Source: UBA5336 sp039034035
GTDB lineage: Bacteria; Pseudomonadota; Alphaproteobacteria; Caulobacterales; Hyphomonadaceae
Assembly: GCA_039034035.1 (NCBI GenBank)
Contig: JBCCBN010000004.1
Coordinates: forward strand, 1 to 52,139
Length of the DNA: 52,139 nt
Reading direction: 5' to 3'
Shown here: positions 49,573 through 52,139 of the stretch, in pieces
How positions within the stretch are numbered: position 1 is the first letter of the stretch
Layout of the letters: the number at the start of each line of letters is the position of its first letter
Made by a program: the position numbers and the translations under genes
The notes under the pieces: model-generated
Seen by the model: the letters and a program-made list of their open reading frames with translations, nothing else
Database searches by the model: none
What the model was told of the DNA's origin: nothing

Positions 49573-51567
49573 GTGTCCACAAAAAGATCCGTTCATCCGC
49601 GCATGCAGCGGGTCAGCCTGAGTTTCACTCAGCCCCTTGTGGGTGCGGTCCTCGCGGCGTTTCTCGCTGCAGTGTTCCTCGGCTCCACCCTGACCGCGCC
49701 ATCGATGCGCATGGAGCGGATTTCCCAGCAACAGACCGATGCCTATGCCGCGCTCGTGTCCGAAAGCCTTGCGGCCGGGACGTCTGCGTCTCTTGCCTCC
49801 ACGCTCGACCGGGTCACCGATGGCCGCTACGTCTTGGTCGACGTGGACGGTCGCCTGGTCAGTGGCAATCCGGCCCTGATCGGTCGTCGCAGTGCGAAGC
49901 GGGCCGCCATCTCCGTGTCAGGCGCACCGGCGGGTTACCTCGTCACAGACAAGCTCCAGCCGCTCGAATTCATCCTGCCGCCGCAGATCCTGCTGATATT
50001 CGTCGGCTTTGCTATCGCCGCAGCATACTTCACCGGCCAGCTTTACACCAATTTCGTGCTCAACGGCCTTGCCTCCATCGAAGGGGCGTTCAGCCGAACC
50101 GAATCGCGGGACTCCGATGCGCCGGAACCGCCCTTCACTTTCACCGAGTTTACCAAGCTGCGGATGCGGCTCGAGCGCCGGATCCGCGAGATCCAGCGGG
50201 GGTCGGTCCGGCTTCAGGCCGCCGCCTACCAGAATCCCGATTCCGGGCTGCCGAACCTGCGCGCGTTCTACGAAGCGGTGAATGGTCAACTCGTCCAGGC
50301 CGACTACGACACCCCGCTCAGCGTGCTGTGCCTGGATGTGGATCATTTCCAGAAAGTCAGCGAGTGGCTCGGTCTCGAACGGTCCCACGAGCTGGTCCAG
50401 CTGACGACCGAGCGGATCGAACGGGAACTCTCGGCCCTTCACGATCTTGGCCGTCTCGACCGCCGCGGTTGCCTGCTCGCCCACCTCCAGGGCGACCAGT
50501 TCGCACTGCTCCTGCCGGCTGGCACCGGCCGCGATGCCGCTGGACAGGTCGCCCGCAATCTGCGCCGGGCATTTGCTGCGCCGTTCGTCATCGACCAGCG
50601 GCGGGTCACACTCGGCCTTTCCGGTGGGATCGTGGTCGCGCCCGATGATGGTGACCAGGTCGGCAATCTCCTGCGCCGGGCCCAGGCGGCGCTGCGAAGC
50701 TTGCGCGATGAAAACAGGGATGGGTTCGCCTTCTACCAGTCGCGTCTCGACCGGGTGACCGAAGACCGTCTCCTGCTGGAAGCCGATGTTCGGCGGGCCA
50801 TGGACGAAAATACGTTCTGGCCTGCCTTCCAGCCCAAGATCGACCTCCGTACTGGCGAGATTTCCGGCTGCGAGGCGCTGGCTCGCTGGACCCGCGCCGA
50901 TGGTAAGCAGGTTTCACCGGCCGAGTTCATCCCGGTCGCCGAACAGACCGGCCTGATCATCGGTATTGGCGACACGATCCTGCGCCAGGCCTGCAATGCG
51001 GCCGCCGGCTGGGTGCGGGCTGGCTGGCCGGTCCCGGTCGCGGTTAACGTGTCGGCTGCGCAGCTCGACGATCCGACCTTCTGCGACCGCGTTCTCGACG
51101 CAATCACCGAGAGCGGCCTGCCGCCCGGTATGCTCGAACTGGAGATCACCGAATCCATGGCGGTCCGCGATGCGTCCCATGTGGAAGCCGTGCTCAAGCC
51201 CCTGCGGCGGATGGGGGTTCGGCTCGCGATTGATGATTTCGGGACGGGTCACGCCAACCTGTCGATCATCACCCGGCTGAATTTCGACGTCTTCAAGATC
51301 GACCGCTCCTTCGTCTCGCAGCTAACGACCGACCCGTCCGCACCCGCGATTGTCGACATGATATTGGCCATGGCGCACACCCTGAACCATGCGACCGTGG
51401 CCGAGGGGGTCGAAACGGCCGAACAGATGGCTTTCCTGCGGGACCGCGGCTGCACATTCGCCCAGGGCTTCTTCTATTCTGGTCCTCTGCCCGAAGCCCG
51501 CTTCCGTGAGTTCCTGCAGAGCTGGTCACCCAACGCGGCGCTGGTCGGCGAACGCAAGCGCGCCTGA
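49573..51567 (+). CDS. membrane-bound EAL-domain c-di-GMP phosphodiesterase with degenerate GGDEF
   Basis: A 664-residue protein. Two membrane helices (about residues 22-42 and 133-153) flank a periplasmic sensor of ~90 residues. A GGDEF domain follows (from ~215): the signature is LQGDQFAL instead of GGDEF, so cyclase activity is unlikely. The EAL domain (from ~405) keeps EALARW, NVSAAQL, ELEITES, IDDFGTG, KIDRSFV and EGVET, so phosphodiesterase activity is expected. The GGDEF remnant may sense GTP. The start is GTG 49573; ATG 49603 is an alternative. It lies 30 bp before hslV on the same strand. Confidence 0.9.
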   Translation: MSTKRSVHPRMQRVSLSFTQPLVGAVLAAFLAAVFLGSTLTAPSMRMERISQQQTDAYAALVSESLAAGTSASLASTLDRVTDGRYVLVDVDGRLVSGNPALIGRRSAKRAAISVSGAPAGYLVTDKLQPLEFILPPQILLIFVGFAIAAAYFTGQLYTNFVLNGLASIEGAFSRTESRDSDAPEPPFTFTEFTKLRMRLERRIREIQRGSVRLQAAAYQNPDSGLPNLRAFYEAVNGQLVQADYDTPLSVLCLDVDHFQKVSEWLGLERSHELVQLTTERIERELSALHDLGRLDRRGCLLAHLQGDQFALLLPAGTGRDAAGQVARNLRRAFAAPFVIDQRRVTLGLSGGIVVAPDDGDQVGNLLRRAQAALRSLRDENRDGFAFYQSRLDRVTEDRLLLEADVRRAMDENTFWPAFQPKIDLRTGEISGCEALARWTRADGKQVSPAEFIPVAEQTGLIIGIGDTILRQACNAAAGWVRAGWPVPVAVNVSAAQLDDPTFCDRVLDAITESGLPPGMLELEITESMAVRDASHVEAVLKPLRRMGVRLAIDDFGTGHANLSIITRLNFDVFKIDRSFVSQLTTDPSAPAIVDMILAMAHTLNHATVAEGVETAEQMAFLRDRGCTFAQGFFYSGPLPEARFREFLQSWSPNAALVGERKRA

Positions 51568-51597
51568 GCCCTTGCGCCGGCCCGCGCCATTGGCCAA

Positions 51598-52139
51598 ATG
51601 AACGGCGTGATCACCGACGCATCTTCCTCTTCCAATTCGCCCTGGCACGGCACCACGATCCTGGCGGTGCGCACGCCAGGCAAGATTGTCTTGGTCGGCG
51701 ACGGCCAGGTTTCCATGGGTCAGACCGTGATGAAGGGCAATGCCCGCAAGGTCCGCAGGATCGGCAATGGCCAGGTGCTTGCCGGGTTTGCCGGCGCCAC
51801 TGCAGACGCGTTCACCCTGTTTGAGCGGCTGGAAGAGAAGCTGGAACGCTTTCCCGGCCAACTCCAGCGGGCAGCTGTTGAACTGGCCAAGGATTGGCGG
51901 ACGGAGAAATATCTCCAGAAGCTGGAAGCGATGCTGATTGTCGCCGACGTCAATGTCACGCTGGTGATTACCGGCATGGGCGATGTGCTGGAACCTGAAC
52001 ACCCGGTTGTTGCCATTGGCTCGGGCGGGAACTTCGCCCTCGCCGCAGCGATGGCGCTGGTGGACTACGAGGATGAAGCCGAAGTGCTCGCGCGAAAGGC
52101 CATGGCGATCGCAAGTGAAATCTGCGTCTATACCAATGC
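51598..52139 (+). CDS. hslV: ATP-dependent protease peptidase subunit HslV, 3' end cut by window
   Basis: About 180 residues of the threonine peptidase of the HslUV (ClpYQ) complex. WHGTTILAVR carries the catalytic Thr exposed after removal of an ~18-residue N-terminal segment. VGDGQVSMGQTVMKGNARKVRRI, GFAGATADAFTLFERLEEKLE, AVELAKDWRTEKYL and IGSGGNFALAAA are diagnostic. It runs off the window within SEICVYTN, a few residues before the expected end. hslU should follow outside. Confidence 0.96.
   Translation, partial: MNGVITDASSSSNSPWHGTTILAVRTPGKIVLVGDGQVSMGQTVMKGNARKVRRIGNGQVLAGFAGATADAFTLFERLEEKLERFPGQLQRAAVELAKDWRTEKYLQKLEAMLIVADVNVTLVITGMGDVLEPEHPVVAIGSGGNFALAAAMALVDYEDEAEVLARKAMAIASEICVYTN

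Overview
The window is a GC-rich chromosomal segment from an alphaproteobacterium. It is most likely a Caulobacterales/Maricaulales/Hyphomonadaceae-type organism, but I cannot name a genus. The support is: the order rho-hemJ-hemH-hemE | intergenic gap | ppsR-maf-aroE-coaE-dnaQ, which I recall flanking the Caulobacter and Rickettsia replication origins; the order ntrZ-like ... DUF3576-leuS-lptE-holA-mnmE-mnmG-rsmG-parA-parB; a CenR-like response regulator; a UrcA-like protein; GANTC (CcrM-type) sites concentrated in the putative origin; and one perfect TTAA-N7-TTAA (CtrA-type) box.

Layout. 1-12283 is mostly minus strand: a type II toxin-antitoxin pair (toxin cut by the window edge), sucC without sucD next to it, an MFS carrier, a PhoD-like lipoprotein, a GT2 glycosyltransferase, an unusual protein with a RibD-like deaminase domain, gpmA and an AGE-like protein. 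A plus-strand pair (anchored protein plus KdsD/KpsF isomerase), an acyl-CoA synthetase and a UrcA-like secreted protein follow. 12522-14473 is a membrane-bound winged-helix/TPR regulator whose 3' end carries an apparent one-base frameshift. 14501-19269 (minus) holds an HNH nuclease and the cluster ftsE-ftsX-plsC-DUF2125-AlkA-like glycosylase. 19356-25507 has a zinc-ribbon/DUF3426 protein with hpt, cenR, an L,D-transpeptidase, yggS, a ThiE-like protein, ntrZ-like, a porin and a DUF3576 protein.

25531-35256 is a dense plus-strand housekeeping run: leuS-lptE-holA-mnmE-mnmG-rsmG-parA-parB. Three perfect 16-bp parS sites lie inside the coding sequences of mnmE, mnmG and rsmG, so the centromere sits in the genes just upstream of parAB. 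After a possible small membrane protein comes the minus-strand block hemE-hemH-hemJ-rho. The 369-bp gap 39931-40299 between hemE and ppsR is the best candidate for the chromosomal replication origin. It has DnaA-box-like motifs and four GANTC sites within 155 bp, and most genes on either side point away from it. Rightward lie ppsR-maf-aroE-coaE-dnaQ (coupled by overlaps or abutting codons), a small SH3-like protein with an upstream CtrA box, purA, a secreted protein with a calcium-loop motif, an SDR, an EamA transporter, hisB, a c-di-GMP phosphodiesterase with a degenerate GGDEF domain, and the start of hslV.

Most of the window is conserved chromosome core. I did not find a clear new multi-gene system (no CRISPR, phage, IS or defence island). 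The points most worth following are the origin/centromere architecture, the deaminase with an unknown N-terminal domain, the divergent regulator/UrcA locus with its spaced direct repeats and frameshift, and sucC isolated beside a toxin-antitoxin module.
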